Assembly: GCA_949287395.1 (NCBI GenBank)
Contig: CASEFZ010000060.1
Location: forward strand, 1 to 33,607
Direction: 5' to 3'
Source: an uncultured Verrucomicrobiota bacterium
GTDB taxonomy: Bacteria; Verrucomicrobiota; Verrucomicrobiia; Opitutales; Intestinicryptomonadaceae
Length of the DNA stretch: 33,607 nucleotides
Shown here: piece after piece, positions 22,122-30,422 of the stretch
Layout of the letters: each line of letters starts with the position of its first letter
How positions within the stretch are numbered: the stretch's first letter is position 1
Position numbers and translations under genes: made by a program
The notes under the pieces: generated by a model
Told to the model about the DNA's origin: nothing
Seen by the model: the letters and a program-made list of their open reading frames with translations, nothing else
The model's database searches: none

Positions 22122-25094
22122 CTACCTCTTCTGACCCGATGTCCTCTTCATGGGGCGGGTTGCTGCCGCGTATCCGGCCTGTTGGGTGTCTTTTGAAATT
22201 TCGGCCGCCGTGCCGATTTTAGTCTCTTTGGACTCTCCGCCTGCTTCCGGTTTTTCCCCCGCAGACTCGGGGACGCCTGTCGAAGGCTGTGCGTTCGCCC
22301 CGGCCTTATTTGTGGCTTCTACGTCGGAGTCACTTCTCCCTGAGGGAGCCGCGGCATTGCCGGGCGTCTCAACAGTTGCGGAAGGCTCTTGCACGGCCCC
22401 ACTTACCGAAGCCCCGGATGCGCCGGGTTCAGCCGGGCCGGAGGAGTAGTCCGCCCCCGTCTGGCCCAAAGAACCCTCCTGTTGCGCATCGCCTGAATTT
22501 TTCGCCGTTTCAAGCGCGTTTGCAGAAGAAGGCTGCTGCACATTCGGCTCCGCAAGCTGCGCCTGTGCGGAAGGATCAACCCCGCCGGCAACTCCGCCAG
22601 ACCCAGTTTGCGCGTCCGCACCTGCCGGCTGCATGTTTTCAAGAATATTGCCCTGAATGTATCCCGATTCGTCCGGTTGCCCTTCTGCGGACCCGTCTTC
22701 TTCAGACTTGCCCTCCATGTTCATGTTCGCCAAGCCGTCGCTGGAAACATACTTGCGCTTCTTTATGCGCTCTATCAATCCTTCGTCGACGGAGTTCCTT
22801 ATTGGCTTGGTCTCGAATTTCCCCTTCTCAAAATAATTGCGCACATTCTTGCCGACATCGGAAGACTCTATGCTTTCGTTAGTGAGCAGTTTTGAATGGT
22901 CGTCGCTCTTTATCAGCGTGGGCCTGATGAATATTATTAGCTCTGTGCGTTCCTCGGTGGTTTTGTTCGGCTTGAAAAGCTCTCCTATCAAAGGAATGTC
23001 GCCCAGCAGCCAAACCGAACCGTCGTTTCGGTTGTGGTTTGTTTGTTGCAAGCCGGCAAGCACTATGGTTTCGCCAGCTTTTGCGCTCACAAAACTTTCA
23101 GCATAGCGCTTGCCTATGATGGGCTGGGTGCTAGTGTCTATTTCCGTATAGTCGATAACAGTGGTGACCGTCTGCTTTATCTCCATTTGCACAACCCCGT
23201 TGTCTCCTATGAGGGGCGTGACCTCCAAAATTATACCTATGTCCTGCCAGTCGACGCTGCTTGTGGTGTAGGGCGTCGAGCTTGTGTAGGTGCTGGTTAT
23301 GCTCTGCAAAATGGGATAGCGCTTGGAAACGTTTATTTCGGCGTCTTTGTTGTGGGTTGTGACTATCGAGGGCGATGAAAGTATCTTTACGCTCGAATTT
23401 TGGCGCGCCACGTCAAATACCGCCGAAAACCCCTGCTCGCTGGCGCTTATGGTAAAGGCGCCGGTTGTGTCTGAATCGTTTGGAGACCAAGTTGCAGTGT
23501 TTCCGCTCCAGCCCTTGGACATGGTTGTGGTTCCGGCAAGCTGGTAGTTGAGTCCGAAAGTGGACAGGCCCGACACCTGCCTGTCGGTCAGGGTGACCTC
23601 GGTTATAATTACGTCTATCTTAACCTGGTTCAGGACAATGTCCACCTCGTTGATTATCTTGTCTATCTGTGCCAGGTCGCTTGGAGTGCCGTAGCAAACT
23701 ATGGAATTGCTGCGCTCGTCGGCAACAATGGTTATGTATTCGCTAAACTGCAACGTTGCACCGGCCAGATCCGCCAAAATGTTCATCGGCGCCTGCGCCG
23801 AAACCCTTCCGCCGCGCGCCACCATAGAGCGGTGTATGGCGTTGGCTATGCGGTTGTTTATGTTCATCTGGTTGGCTTGGGCCGTCCTCTGCTGGTTGGC
23901 CTGCCTGACGGCGTTCTGCTGGCCCCTGACTATCTGGTTCAAAACGTTGGCCACATTCTTGGCCTCTCCGTGCTTTATGTAAAAAACCCTGCTTCTGGTT
24001 ATGGGCTGGGAGTCTATGTCCAAATTCTTTACAAACTCCTTTATAAACTTCGATGATCCCTTCGGGGAAACCACTATCAGCTGGTTTGTGCGCTCGTCGG
24101 AATCTATTGTGGCCCTGCCGAAATATTTTCTGAGTATGTCGCCCTGCATGGTTATAATGCGGCGCTTCATGTCCTCTGCTGACATATTTTTCAGGGTTAT
24201 GAAAGTGACGTCCTCGTTTATGTCGGTCTGCTTGTCCATTTTCTCAACAAGCATCTCAACCCTCTGTATGTTGGAAAGAGTGTCGGTCAGCATGAAGGAA
24301 TTGTTGCGGCTAAATATTGTAAGCGAAGCAGCATTCGGGGTGATGAAAGTCATCACAGCGTCGTCGAAGGTTTCAACATCGAGATATTTAAGAGTGAAAA
24401 ATTTTGAATAGAAATTCTGCGACGGCGGCAGGTCTTGTGCGCGGCCGGTAATAAATTCCGGAGCCTGCGTATTCATTGCCGTGGCTGGAGACACCCTGAA
24501 AAATTTGTCGTTTACCGCGTTTATGGCAATGCCGTTTACCGCCAACAGCGACTGGATTGCCTCGGCCAATTCCGACCTGACCATTTTTGGCGCCGCAAAG
24601 TTGATTTTAACGTCGGGTATCTGCGCCGACATTATTGCGGTCTTGCCGGTGAGAGTTTCATATATCTTCACCACTTGTATGGGCGATTCGTCCACAAAGT
24701 AGACGGGCCCCTGCATGTCCTCCCCCTTCGATGCGTCGGCGCTTTTCGACGGCTCGCCCTCCGCTTTGGGCGTGCCGCCTTCCGGGGAAGGCTTTGCATT
24801 TGCAGCCTCTTGGGGCTTTTGTCCCTCCGAGGCTGCCGGCTGGGCTTCCTGGGCGGCGTTGCCTGCAAGTTCCCCGCCCGGGCGGGCAACACTTGGTTCT
24901 TCGCCCTTTTGCCCTGCTTGCGCCGCGCCCCCTGCCAGTCCTGAAGCTTGGGCGTTTGCCTGCCCGCTCTGAACTTGCGCCCGGGCCTCTCCGGCATCCG
25001 CCGACTGCTGCGCCGAAACCTGCATCGACGCCAAAACACCCACCGCCAGAAGCACAACTCCCGCGCGACGGAAATCAAATTTGAATTGTTTCAT
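22122..25094 (-). CDS. Outer-membrane secretin (GspD/PilQ family) with long low-complexity ends
   Basis: This 990-residue secretin forms the outer-membrane gate of a type II secretion or pilus-like system. A signal peptide (about 1-28, 'AGVVLLAVGVLASMQVSAQQ') precedes an Ala/Gly/Gln/Pro-rich stretch to about 128. N0/N1-like domains follow ('QVVKIYETLTGKTAI', 'LKYLDVETFDDAVMTFI', 'NMSAEDMKRRI', 'SRVFYIKHGEAKNVANVLN'), then the secretin domain ('VKIDVIITEVTLTD', 'SSPSIVTTHNKDAEINV', 'GIILEVTPLIGD') ending near 'ERTELIIFIRPTLI'. The last 200 residues are low-complexity and acidic. I chose ATG 25094, which starts the signal peptide; the frame's extension to 25193 is not supported. It is the first gene of the operon. 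Confidence 0.94.
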   Translation of the reverse strand: MKQFKFDFRRAGVVLLAVGVLASMQVSAQQSADAGEARAQVQSGQANAQASGLAGGAAQAGQKGEEPSVARPGGELAGNAAQEAQPAASEGQKPQEAANAKPSPEGGTPKAEGEPSKSADASKGEDMQGPVYFVDESPIQVVKIYETLTGKTAIMSAQIPDVKINFAAPKMVRSELAEAIQSLLAVNGIAINAVNDKFFRVSPATAMNTQAPEFITGRAQDLPPSQNFYSKFFTLKYLDVETFDDAVMTFITPNAASLTIFSRNNSFMLTDTLSNIQRVEMLVEKMDKQTDINEDVTFITLKNMSAEDMKRRIITMQGDILRKYFGRATIDSDERTNQLIVVSPKGSSKFIKEFVKNLDIDSQPITRSRVFYIKHGEAKNVANVLNQIVRGQQNAVRQANQQRTAQANQMNINNRIANAIHRSMVARGGRVSAQAPMNILADLAGATLQFSEYITIVADERSNSIVCYGTPSDLAQIDKIINEVDIVLNQVKIDVIITEVTLTDRQVSGLSTFGLNYQLAGTTTMSKGWSGNTATWSPNDSDTTGAFTISASEQGFSAVFDVARQNSSVKILSSPSIVTTHNKDAEINVSKRYPILQSITSTYTSSTPYTTSSVDWQDIGIILEVTPLIGDNGVVQMEIKQTVTTVIDYTEIDTSTQPIIGKRYAESFVSAKAGETIVLAGLQQTNHNRNDGSVWLLGDIPLIGELFKPNKTTEERTELIIFIRPTLIKSDDHSKLLTNESIESSDVGKNVRNYFEKGKFETKPIRNSVDEGLIERIKKRKYVSSDGLANMNMEGKSEEDGSAEGQPDESGYIQGNILENMQPAGADAQTGSGGVAGGVDPSAQAQLAEPNVQQPSSANALETAKNSGDAQQEGSLGQTGADYSSGPAEPGASGASVSGAVQEPSATVETPGNAAAPSGRSDSDVEATNKAGANAQPSTGVPESAGEKPEAGGESKETKIGTAAEISKDTQQAGYAAATRPMKRTSGQKR

Positions 25095-25309
25095 TTCCCT
25101 GTGCTGTTTGTGGCGCAACATACAAGAGCGCCCGTTGCCTTTCGGACGAGCAAACCCGACATGCGCCCTCACCCGGAAACGAACATCTGCCAACCCATCC
25201 CATCAATACAACGCAAGGCTAAAGTAAAAGTTTCTCTTTTGCAAAACTAATTTGTTAAAAATTAAAAAAAATAGTTGCTTTTCGAGAAATAAGCGTTAGG
25301 GTAAGCCGC

Positions 25310-25558
25310 ATGAAATTTCGTAATTTACTCCTCATAGTTGTTGCGGCTGTCGCCCTCGCCGGTTGCAATACTGCAAATGACTCTATTGCGCACCGCAAGA
25401 CTACGTGCTTCGGTCTCTACACCTATCAGCCGGAGTGCTATGCTGTCACGGATCCGTGCTCCATAACGCTGACTACTGACGAGGCTTGTGGAATGGAGTT
25501 GCCCTCCGGAGACAAGACCACGTTCTTCTGGGGCGCGTTGTCGATTCAGGATTACTAA
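25310..25558 (+). CDS. Small predicted lipoprotein, 82 residues
   Basis: The short protein has a clear lipoprotein signal (MKFRNLLLIVVAAVALAGC), with lipobox LAGC and Cys19 as anchor. The mature part of about 64 residues has four further cysteines (in 'TTCFGL', 'PECYAV', 'DPCSIT' and 'EACGMEL'), which could make two disulfides, and is otherwise polar with several Thr and Tyr. I do not recognise a family. The start is fixed by the signal peptide and by an AGGG stretch 9 nt upstream. It is divergent from the secretin gene and has its own terminator, so it is a monocistronic gene. Confidence 0.75.
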   Translation: MKFRNLLLIVVAAVALAGCNTANDSIAHRKTTCFGLYTYQPECYAVTDPCSITLTTDEACGMELPSGDKTTFFWGALSIQDY

Positions 25559-25604
25559 TACGCGGTTTGGGTTGCCTCCGCCAGAGGGGGTGTTGTTTAT
25601 AGTT

Positions 25605-25641
25605 GCGCCTTTTGAAATTAATTTTCACGGGGCGCTTTTTT
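25605..25641 (+). terminator. Terminator of the small lipoprotein gene
   Basis: GCGCC (25605-25609) pairs with GGCGC (25631-25635), and the loop holds a second pairing of TGAAAT with ATTTTCA. Six T follow at 25636-25641. It lies 47 bp after the stop codon and before coaX. Confidence 0.7.
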
Positions 25642-25693
25642 ATTCGCAAGTATTGCGCGCGTTTCCCTGCGCGGCAATGCGCGGCTATTTTTT

Positions 25694-26521
25694 ATGTGCG
25701 ACATTTCCGGCAGAATATATTGTATAGATGTGGGCAACACGCGCACGCATTGTGCGCTGGTTGAATTTTCGGGGCCGTTTAAAGGGGGCCGCGCGGGGTT
25801 GGAAAACTTTAGGGTTGAGGATTCCAGAAACTATTTGAGCGGGCAATTTTCGGAGATTTTTTGTTCGCAGGATTTGGCGCGCAGGGCTGGGGCTGATTCC
25901 ATAGCGTGGTGTTCGGTTGTGCCAAGGTATTGGCGCGATATTTCGCGGGCCATAGAAGATTGCGGTTTGGAAAGCATGCAGCTGACGCCGTCGAATTCTC
26001 CCATGAAGATAGATATGGAAGATCCCATGGGTGTTGGGCAGGATAGGCTTGCCGCCGCATTGGGGGCGTCGCTCATGTTTGGGGCGCCGTACATTGTTGT
26101 GGACATGGGCACGGCCGTGACGATAGATTTGGTGGACGCAAATGGGGCCTATGCGGGCGGGGCTATAGCTCCGGGAATGCACGCATTTGCCGAATATTTA
26201 AGCGAGCGCGCCGCCCAGCTGCCAAAGATAAATCCTGCAGAGGCCGACTATTCTTTGAGCGTTGGCAAGAACACCGTAGAGGCTATGTACGTGGGTTGCG
26301 CCAAAGGTTTTTGCAAGCTTGCCGACGGAATAATATCGGACATAGAAAGAGATTTTTTTGGAGGCAAATCTGCGGCGGACAAAACGGTGTTTACCGGTGG
26401 CAGTGTGGAACTTCTGCCAAAAAATTGGCTTGCAGAAAGAAAAATAGAGTACAACCTTGTGCATCTTGGATTGGCTTATTCATTTGTTTTGAACAAAAAA
26501 TTAGAAACGGACGCAAAATGA
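25694..26521 (+). CDS. coaX: Type III pantothenate kinase
   Basis: CoaX phosphorylates pantothenate with ATP, the first step of CoA synthesis. The 275-residue protein belongs to the ASKHA fold. The phosphate-1 motif is 'YCIDVGNTRTHCALVEF' and the family core 'VDMGTAVTIDLVDANGAYAG' followed by 'GAIAPGMHAF' holds the substrate site. An internal 'DPMGVGQDRLAAALGA' matches the conserved GxDR region. Type III kinases are not feedback-inhibited by CoA and need a monovalent cation. The stop overlaps the next gene's start (ATGA, 26518-26521). No biotin ligase gene, its common neighbour, is here. ATG 25694 has no Shine-Dalgarno sequence. Confidence 0.94.
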   Translation: MCDISGRIYCIDVGNTRTHCALVEFSGPFKGGRAGLENFRVEDSRNYLSGQFSEIFCSQDLARRAGADSIAWCSVVPRYWRDISRAIEDCGLESMQLTPSNSPMKIDMEDPMGVGQDRLAAALGASLMFGAPYIVVDMGTAVTIDLVDANGAYAGGAIAPGMHAFAEYLSERAAQLPKINPAEADYSLSVGKNTVEAMYVGCAKGFCKLADGIISDIERDFFGGKSAADKTVFTGGSVELLPKNWLAERKIEYNLVHLGLAYSFVLNKKLETDAK

Positions 26522-27882
26522 AAAAAATCGGAATAATGTTTCTGGCGCTGGCGGCGGTTGGCGCGTCTGCTTTTGCGCAGGACTCCACGCCGGAGATGCT
26601 TAAGAAGAAGCAATTTTTTGACAAGCCTGAGCTCTACGAGGCGCAATCCATATTTTCAGATCCTGCGGCAAACAGGGAGTTGTTGAAGGATTACGAAGCC
26701 AATCCCAAACTTTACACGGCCAAGCAGCTTCTTCCGGTGGCGGTTTGCTATATTACAACAGGCAACTACGCCGCGGCCGAGAAAACTTTGGAGGAATACC
26801 TCAAGGCGGAGCCAAAGAGCGTCCGCGCGTTGCGCATGATGGGGACGGTTTACTTTGTCAACCGCAAGGCTGGGGACGACAAGGGCAACGAGGAAAAAAT
26901 GGCGAAGGCGGTTTCCTACTACAAGAAGGCCATGGAGATGGGCGATAAGGCCGCCGCCAAGAGCGTTGCAAGCGCATATATAATTTCCCAGACCCCCGAT
27001 AAAATATCGGAGGTTTTGCCCACTATTAAGGAGCTTTCCAAGACGGATTTGGAGGCTTTGACGCTTGTTATGGTCTATGCTTTCAGGAACGCCGAGCAGC
27101 CGGACGACGCCCTTTTGAAGGAAGTTCTTTCGGGCTTGGACACCCGCACTTTGCTAACCGGATCCACCAGCGAGGGCTTGCGCACGATACTGCGCATGTA
27201 TTTTGCAAGGCGCGACGTTTGGCCCGATGCGATGCTTGTTGTGCCCGGGCGCGCGGCGGCCTTTGCGGAGGCGTGGCCATTGGCGCTGGAACTGTACAAA
27301 AAGGCTCTTAAGGCCGATCCGAAAAACGCCCTTGCGATGCGCGGCTTAAGCCTTGTCGCATACAGAACGGGAGACATACAGGGCGCTGTGGACTATATAA
27401 AGCAGGCCATAGCCGCCGGTGACAAGAGCGCGGCCAGCGACGGAATAGAGATATTTTTGCTTACTGGAGACAAGTCTATTTGGGACGAATTTAAGAAGTA
27501 TTTGCCGCAGATAAAGGTGTCCATGGTGGTTAGGGTAGGAATGATCCAATACGCCGAAGCCAGGGATTCGGCGGACGTGTTCTTTGCCGCCTGCGAGGGC
27601 GACGGCAGCGAGGCCATCTTTGCGGAACGCCGCTTGGACAAGATTGTTTTCGACGGAATTAAAAAGTTTGGGTCCGACCCGAGGGCGGCGGCGGTTAAGG
27701 AGCGCTGGATGAAGTCCGGCGGGTCCGAGGAGTCGGTTGCGAAGATAGAGGCCCAGATTGCGGAGGCCCAGGGCAAAAAGCCCGCGGTTCCTGCGGCGGC
27801 GCCCAAGACGGCTCCGGCTGGCGAGGCTCCGGCTGCGAAAGACGACATTGGGGCCTCGTTGGACAAGGCTTTGAAGATGTAA
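26518..27882 (+). CDS. Secreted TPR-repeat protein
   Basis: The 454-residue protein starts with a signal peptide (MKKIGIMFLALAAVGASAFAQ) and is then largely helical with tetratricopeptide-like repeats: 'AVCYITTGNYAAAEKTLEEY', 'AKAVSYYKKAMEMGDKAAAK', 'AWPLALELYKKALKADPKN' and 'GLSLVAYRTGDIQGAVDYIK'. TPR arrays hold other proteins, so this is likely a periplasmic or envelope scaffold. The C-terminus is an Ala/Pro-rich linker ending in 'GASLDKALKM'. The start overlaps the coaX stop by four bases; the upstream part of the frame is inside coaX and not real. I do not recognise a specific family, and its role with CoaX is unclear. Confidence 0.85.
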   Translation: MKKIGIMFLALAAVGASAFAQDSTPEMLKKKQFFDKPELYEAQSIFSDPAANRELLKDYEANPKLYTAKQLLPVAVCYITTGNYAAAEKTLEEYLKAEPKSVRALRMMGTVYFVNRKAGDDKGNEEKMAKAVSYYKKAMEMGDKAAAKSVASAYIISQTPDKISEVLPTIKELSKTDLEALTLVMVYAFRNAEQPDDALLKEVLSGLDTRTLLTGSTSEGLRTILRMYFARRDVWPDAMLVVPGRAAAFAEAWPLALELYKKALKADPKNALAMRGLSLVAYRTGDIQGAVDYIKQAIAAGDKSAASDGIEIFLLTGDKSIWDEFKKYLPQIKVSMVVRVGMIQYAEARDSADVFFAACEGDGSEAIFAERRLDKIVFDGIKKFGSDPRAAAVKERWMKSGGSEESVAKIEAQIAEAQGKKPAVPAAAPKTAPAGEAPAAKDDIGASLDKALKM

Positions 27883-27910
27883 ATTGGAGGTTCGAGGCCG
27901 GCCTTTTGAA

Positions 27911-27940
27911 GCGAACTCCGCCATTATGTGCGGAGTTCGC
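27911..27940. terminator. Strong 11-bp hairpin without a T run
   Basis: GCGAACTCCGC (27911-27921) and GCGGAGTTCGC (27930-27940) form a perfect 11-bp stem with an 8-nt loop, 28 bp after the TPR gene and 49 bp before the next gene. There is no T run on either side, so it is not a standard terminator; it may be a processing or stability element, or a protein site. Confidence 0.5.
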
Positions 27941-27989
27941 GCGTGTTGGGGGAGGGCGGTTTGGCTAAAATTTTTTTGGAAAGATTGCT

Positions 27990-28250
27990 GTGGCCGAAAA
28001 TAAGGGACAGAAGAGGAAAAAGGTTGATTACGCGGCATTGTCGAGCCCGTTTATGAGAATAGGCGGAATGCGCGTCGAGGCGGCACGGGCGCTTTTGGAT
28101 TTGCGCTTTACGGAGGTTTACCAACTGAAGGGGCGGGATCCGGATTCTATATTCGACGATCTTTGCAAGGTGCGGATACGCCCGGACGCGGCGTTGAAAA
28201 AGTACTTTAAATTGGCTGTTGACTTCGCGGAAAATGAGGACAACATGTGA
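27990..28250 (+). CDS. Cdd1-like helix-hairpin-helix small protein
   Basis: The 86-residue protein resembles the Cdd1 ('pathogenicity locus') family of short helix-hairpin-helix proteins: 'RVEAARALLDLRFTEVYQLK', then 'GRDPDSIFDDLCKVR' and a final 'LKKYFKLAVDFAENED'. These motifs are thought to bind DNA without sequence preference, but no role is established. The typical GIGPATA hairpin turn is replaced by 'IGGMRVEAA', so DNA binding is uncertain. The start is GTG with GGAAAG 7 nt upstream. Its stop overlaps a possible GTG upstream of thiG by 3 bases, and it lies ahead of thiG on the same strand, so it is part of the same transcript. Confidence 0.65.
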   Translation: MAENKGQKRKKVDYAALSSPFMRIGGMRVEAARALLDLRFTEVYQLKGRDPDSIFDDLCKVRIRPDAALKKYFKLAVDFAENEDNM

Positions 28251-28315
28251 AAGAATGCCGTTCGGGGTTCGGGCGGCTGGCTAATTTGCGGCGCGTTGCG
28301 GCGCTGGGAACATCC

Positions 28316-29098
28316 ATGAATGACGAAAAACTTGTCATAGGCGGAAGGGAATTTTCATCGCGCCTTTTTTTGGGTACGGGCAAGTTCCCATCGGAAAAAG
28401 TAATGCGGGAGGCGCTTGCGGTATCGGGTGCGTCCATAGTCACCGTTGCGCTGAAGCGGGCAGATTTAAGTGGAGGAAACGATCCCCACGCGGACATAGC
28501 GCAGTGGCTGGAGCCGGAAAAATATTTGGTTGTGCCGAACACGTCAGGTGCCTCCAATGCGGCCGAGGCCGTGAGGATAGCGAGGCTCGGGAAGGCGGCC
28601 GGTTTTGGAGATTTTGTGAAGCTTGAGATACACCCGGACCCAAATTATCTGCTTCCCGATCCGGTGGAGACTCTTGAGGCAACTAAGATTTTGGCCAATG
28701 AGGGGTTCAAGGTGATGGCCTATATAAATGCCGATCCCGTCTTGGCCCTCAGGCTTCAAGACGCCGGGGCCGCTGCGGTGATGCCGCTTGGGGCGCCAAT
28801 AGGCACCAACAGGGGGGTTGAGACCCTCCCGCAGATAAAGATAATGGTAAAGCAGTGCAGCGTTCCGGTTGTTGTGGACGCAGGTCTGGGCGCGCCCTCG
28901 CACGCGGCGCAGGCGATGGAGGCGGGTGCCGACGCGGTGATGGTGAATACGGCGGTTGCGATTGCCTCCGATTGCAAGGCTATGGCGGAGGCGTTCTCGC
29001 TGGCGGTGAGGGCGGGCAGAACCGCGTATCTGGTGTCTTCCGGAAGAAAGTTTGAAAAGGCCTCTGCCACAAGCCCGCTGACGGGTTTCTTAGACTGA
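28316..29098 (+). CDS. thiG: Thiazole synthase
   Basis: ThiG condenses deoxyxylulose 5-phosphate, dehydroglycine and the ThiS thiocarboxylate to make the thiazole of thiamine. The 260-residue TIM barrel has the Schiff-base lysine Lys102 in 'FVKLEIHPDPNYLLPD'. It also has 'MPLGAPIGTNRG' and 'VVDAGLGAPSHAAQAMEAGA' (the phosphate-binding region). I chose ATG 28316, giving the usual N-terminus 'LVIGGREFSSRLFLGTGKF'; an earlier in-frame GTG at 28247 would add 23 unconserved residues. It precedes thiH by 88 bp. ThiS, ThiF and a thiamine (TPP) riboswitch are not visible here. Confidence 0.95.
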   Translation: MNDEKLVIGGREFSSRLFLGTGKFPSEKVMREALAVSGASIVTVALKRADLSGGNDPHADIAQWLEPEKYLVVPNTSGASNAAEAVRIARLGKAAGFGDFVKLEIHPDPNYLLPDPVETLEATKILANEGFKVMAYINADPVLALRLQDAGAAAVMPLGAPIGTNRGVETLPQIKIMVKQCSVPVVVDAGLGAPSHAAQAMEAGADAVMVNTAVAIASDCKAMAEAFSLAVRAGRTAYLVSSGRKFEKASATSPLTGFLD

Positions 29099-29186
29099 TT
29101 CAAAGAGGCGAAGGTTTGGATTGTTTAACTTTGGCGCGCGTTGCGGGATATGCGCGGCGTGCGCCGGCGGCGGTTGCGGAGTTTTT

Positions 29187-30320
29187 ATGCGGCAGAATTT
29201 TTACGACGAATTGTCAAATACCGATCTAAAGGGGCTTGCGGAGCGCTCGAGGCGCGCTTCCCCGGCCGATGTGGATCGCGTGCTGGCTGCGGGCGGGGCC
29301 GGTACCCTTGAGGATTTTGCGGTGCTTATATCGCCTGCGGCGCTCGCGCGTATAGAGGATATGGCGCAAATTTCGGCGTCGCTTACGGAGGGGGTGTTCG
29401 GGCGGACGATGCGCATGTTTGCGCCTCTGTACGTCAGCAACGAGTGCGTCAATAATTGCAAATATTGCGGGTTTGCGTGCAGGCACAAAATAGACAGAAA
29501 AACTCTTTCGCTGGAAGAGGTTGAGAGGGAGGTTGAGGCGATATACAAGCTTGGCTTTAGAACGCTCTTGCTTGTGGCGGCGGAGAATCCGAAACTTGTT
29601 TCGACGGGCTATATGGGCGAGTGCATTAAAATAGCCATCAAAAGGATGCCGTCGGTTTCGATAGAGATAGCGCCGTCTTCTGTGGAGGATTACCGCACTT
29701 ATGTGGATTTGGGCTGCGAGGGTCTGACGGTTTTTCAGGAGACCTACGACGAGGCCGTGTATCCGTCTTTGCATCCGTCCGGCCCAAAGGCGGATTTCAA
29801 GTGGCGTTTGGGAACCCCCGAAAGGGGCGCGGATGGCGGAATGCGCAAACTGGGTTTGGGGCCGCTGCTTGGCTTGAACGAATGGAGGTTCGAGATTCTT
29901 GCGGTTGCGCTGCATGCGTGTTTTTTGGAAAAGCGCGCGTGGAAGTCACAGGTGTCGATAAGCCTGCCGAGAATGAGGCCTGCGGCAAGCGGCTTTATCC
30001 CGAAGGAGGGCGACATACCAAATGACAAGGAGCTTGTGCAAATTACGTGCGCTCTAAGAATGTTTTTGCCGAGGGTGTCTCTTGTTGTTTCAACCCGCGA
30101 GAGCCGCAAAATGCGCGACGGTTTGATGCGCATAGGGGCCACTCAAATGAGCGCCTTCAGCAGCACGCAGCCCGGCGGGTATGCGGACTTGACAAAGGAG
30201 GGCGAGCAGTTCCACATAGACGACAACCGCACCCCCGAGGAGTTTGCGCGGGCGTTGAGGGAGAGGGGAATAGACCCCGTGTGGAAAGACTTTGACGCGT
30301 CTTTGGCGGGGCGCAGGTAG
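29187..30320 (+). CDS. thiH: 2-iminoacetate synthase (radical SAM tyrosine lyase)
   Basis: ThiH cleaves tyrosine with a 4Fe-4S cluster and SAM to give dehydroglycine for thiazole synthesis, an oxygen-sensitive route that replaces the flavin enzyme ThiO. The cluster motif is 'ECVNNCKYCGF', with Cys87, Cys91 and Cys94. The following 'LLLVAAENPKL' and 'GCEGLTVFQETYD' are typical of the family. ATG 29187 gives 377 residues, the E. coli length. An in-frame TTG at 29121 would add 22 residues containing five Cys in a Gly/Ala-rich stretch, which I think is not coding. With thiG it forms a thi operon. Use of ThiH suggests that this organism can live with little oxygen. Confidence 0.95.
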   Translation: MRQNFYDELSNTDLKGLAERSRRASPADVDRVLAAGGAGTLEDFAVLISPAALARIEDMAQISASLTEGVFGRTMRMFAPLYVSNECVNNCKYCGFACRHKIDRKTLSLEEVEREVEAIYKLGFRTLLLVAAENPKLVSTGYMGECIKIAIKRMPSVSIEIAPSSVEDYRTYVDLGCEGLTVFQETYDEAVYPSLHPSGPKADFKWRLGTPERGADGGMRKLGLGPLLGLNEWRFEILAVALHACFLEKRAWKSQVSISLPRMRPAASGFIPKEGDIPNDKELVQITCALRMFLPRVSLVVSTRESRKMRDGLMRIGATQMSAFSSTQPGGYADLTKEGEQFHIDDNRTPEEFARALRERGIDPVWKDFDASLAGRR

Positions 30321-30359
30321 CAGTTGGACAAATCTCAATTTGTTGCAACAGGGTGAAAG

Positions 30360-30386
30360 TCCGGCCCTTTTGGGCTGGATTTTTTT
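30360..30386 (+). terminator. Rho-independent terminator after thiH
   Basis: TCCGGCCC (30360-30367) and GGGCTGGA (30372-30379) form an 8-bp stem (one G-T pair) with a TTTT loop and a run of seven T. It is 39 bp after the thiH stop. Confidence 0.9.
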
Positions 30387-30422
30387 CTTGCGGAATTTGC
30401 CGCGTGGTGGCATTCTGAACCC

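Noticed and set aside
27883..27989. Possible thiamine (TPP) riboswitch before the thi genes
   Set aside because: None of the conserved segments (CTGAGA, ACC[CT]G..TGAAC, GGGTAA) is present; only the plain hairpin is seen.
29121..29186. In-frame TTG extension of thiH adding 22 residues with five cysteines
   Set aside because: ThiH from ATG 29187 already has the normal 377 residues, and the extension has no counterpart in the family as I know it.
30340..30386. String AGGGTGAAAGTCCGGCCC, similar to part of RNase P RNA
   Set aside because: The bases form a simple hairpin with a T run after thiH, and no other RNase P RNA segments are present.
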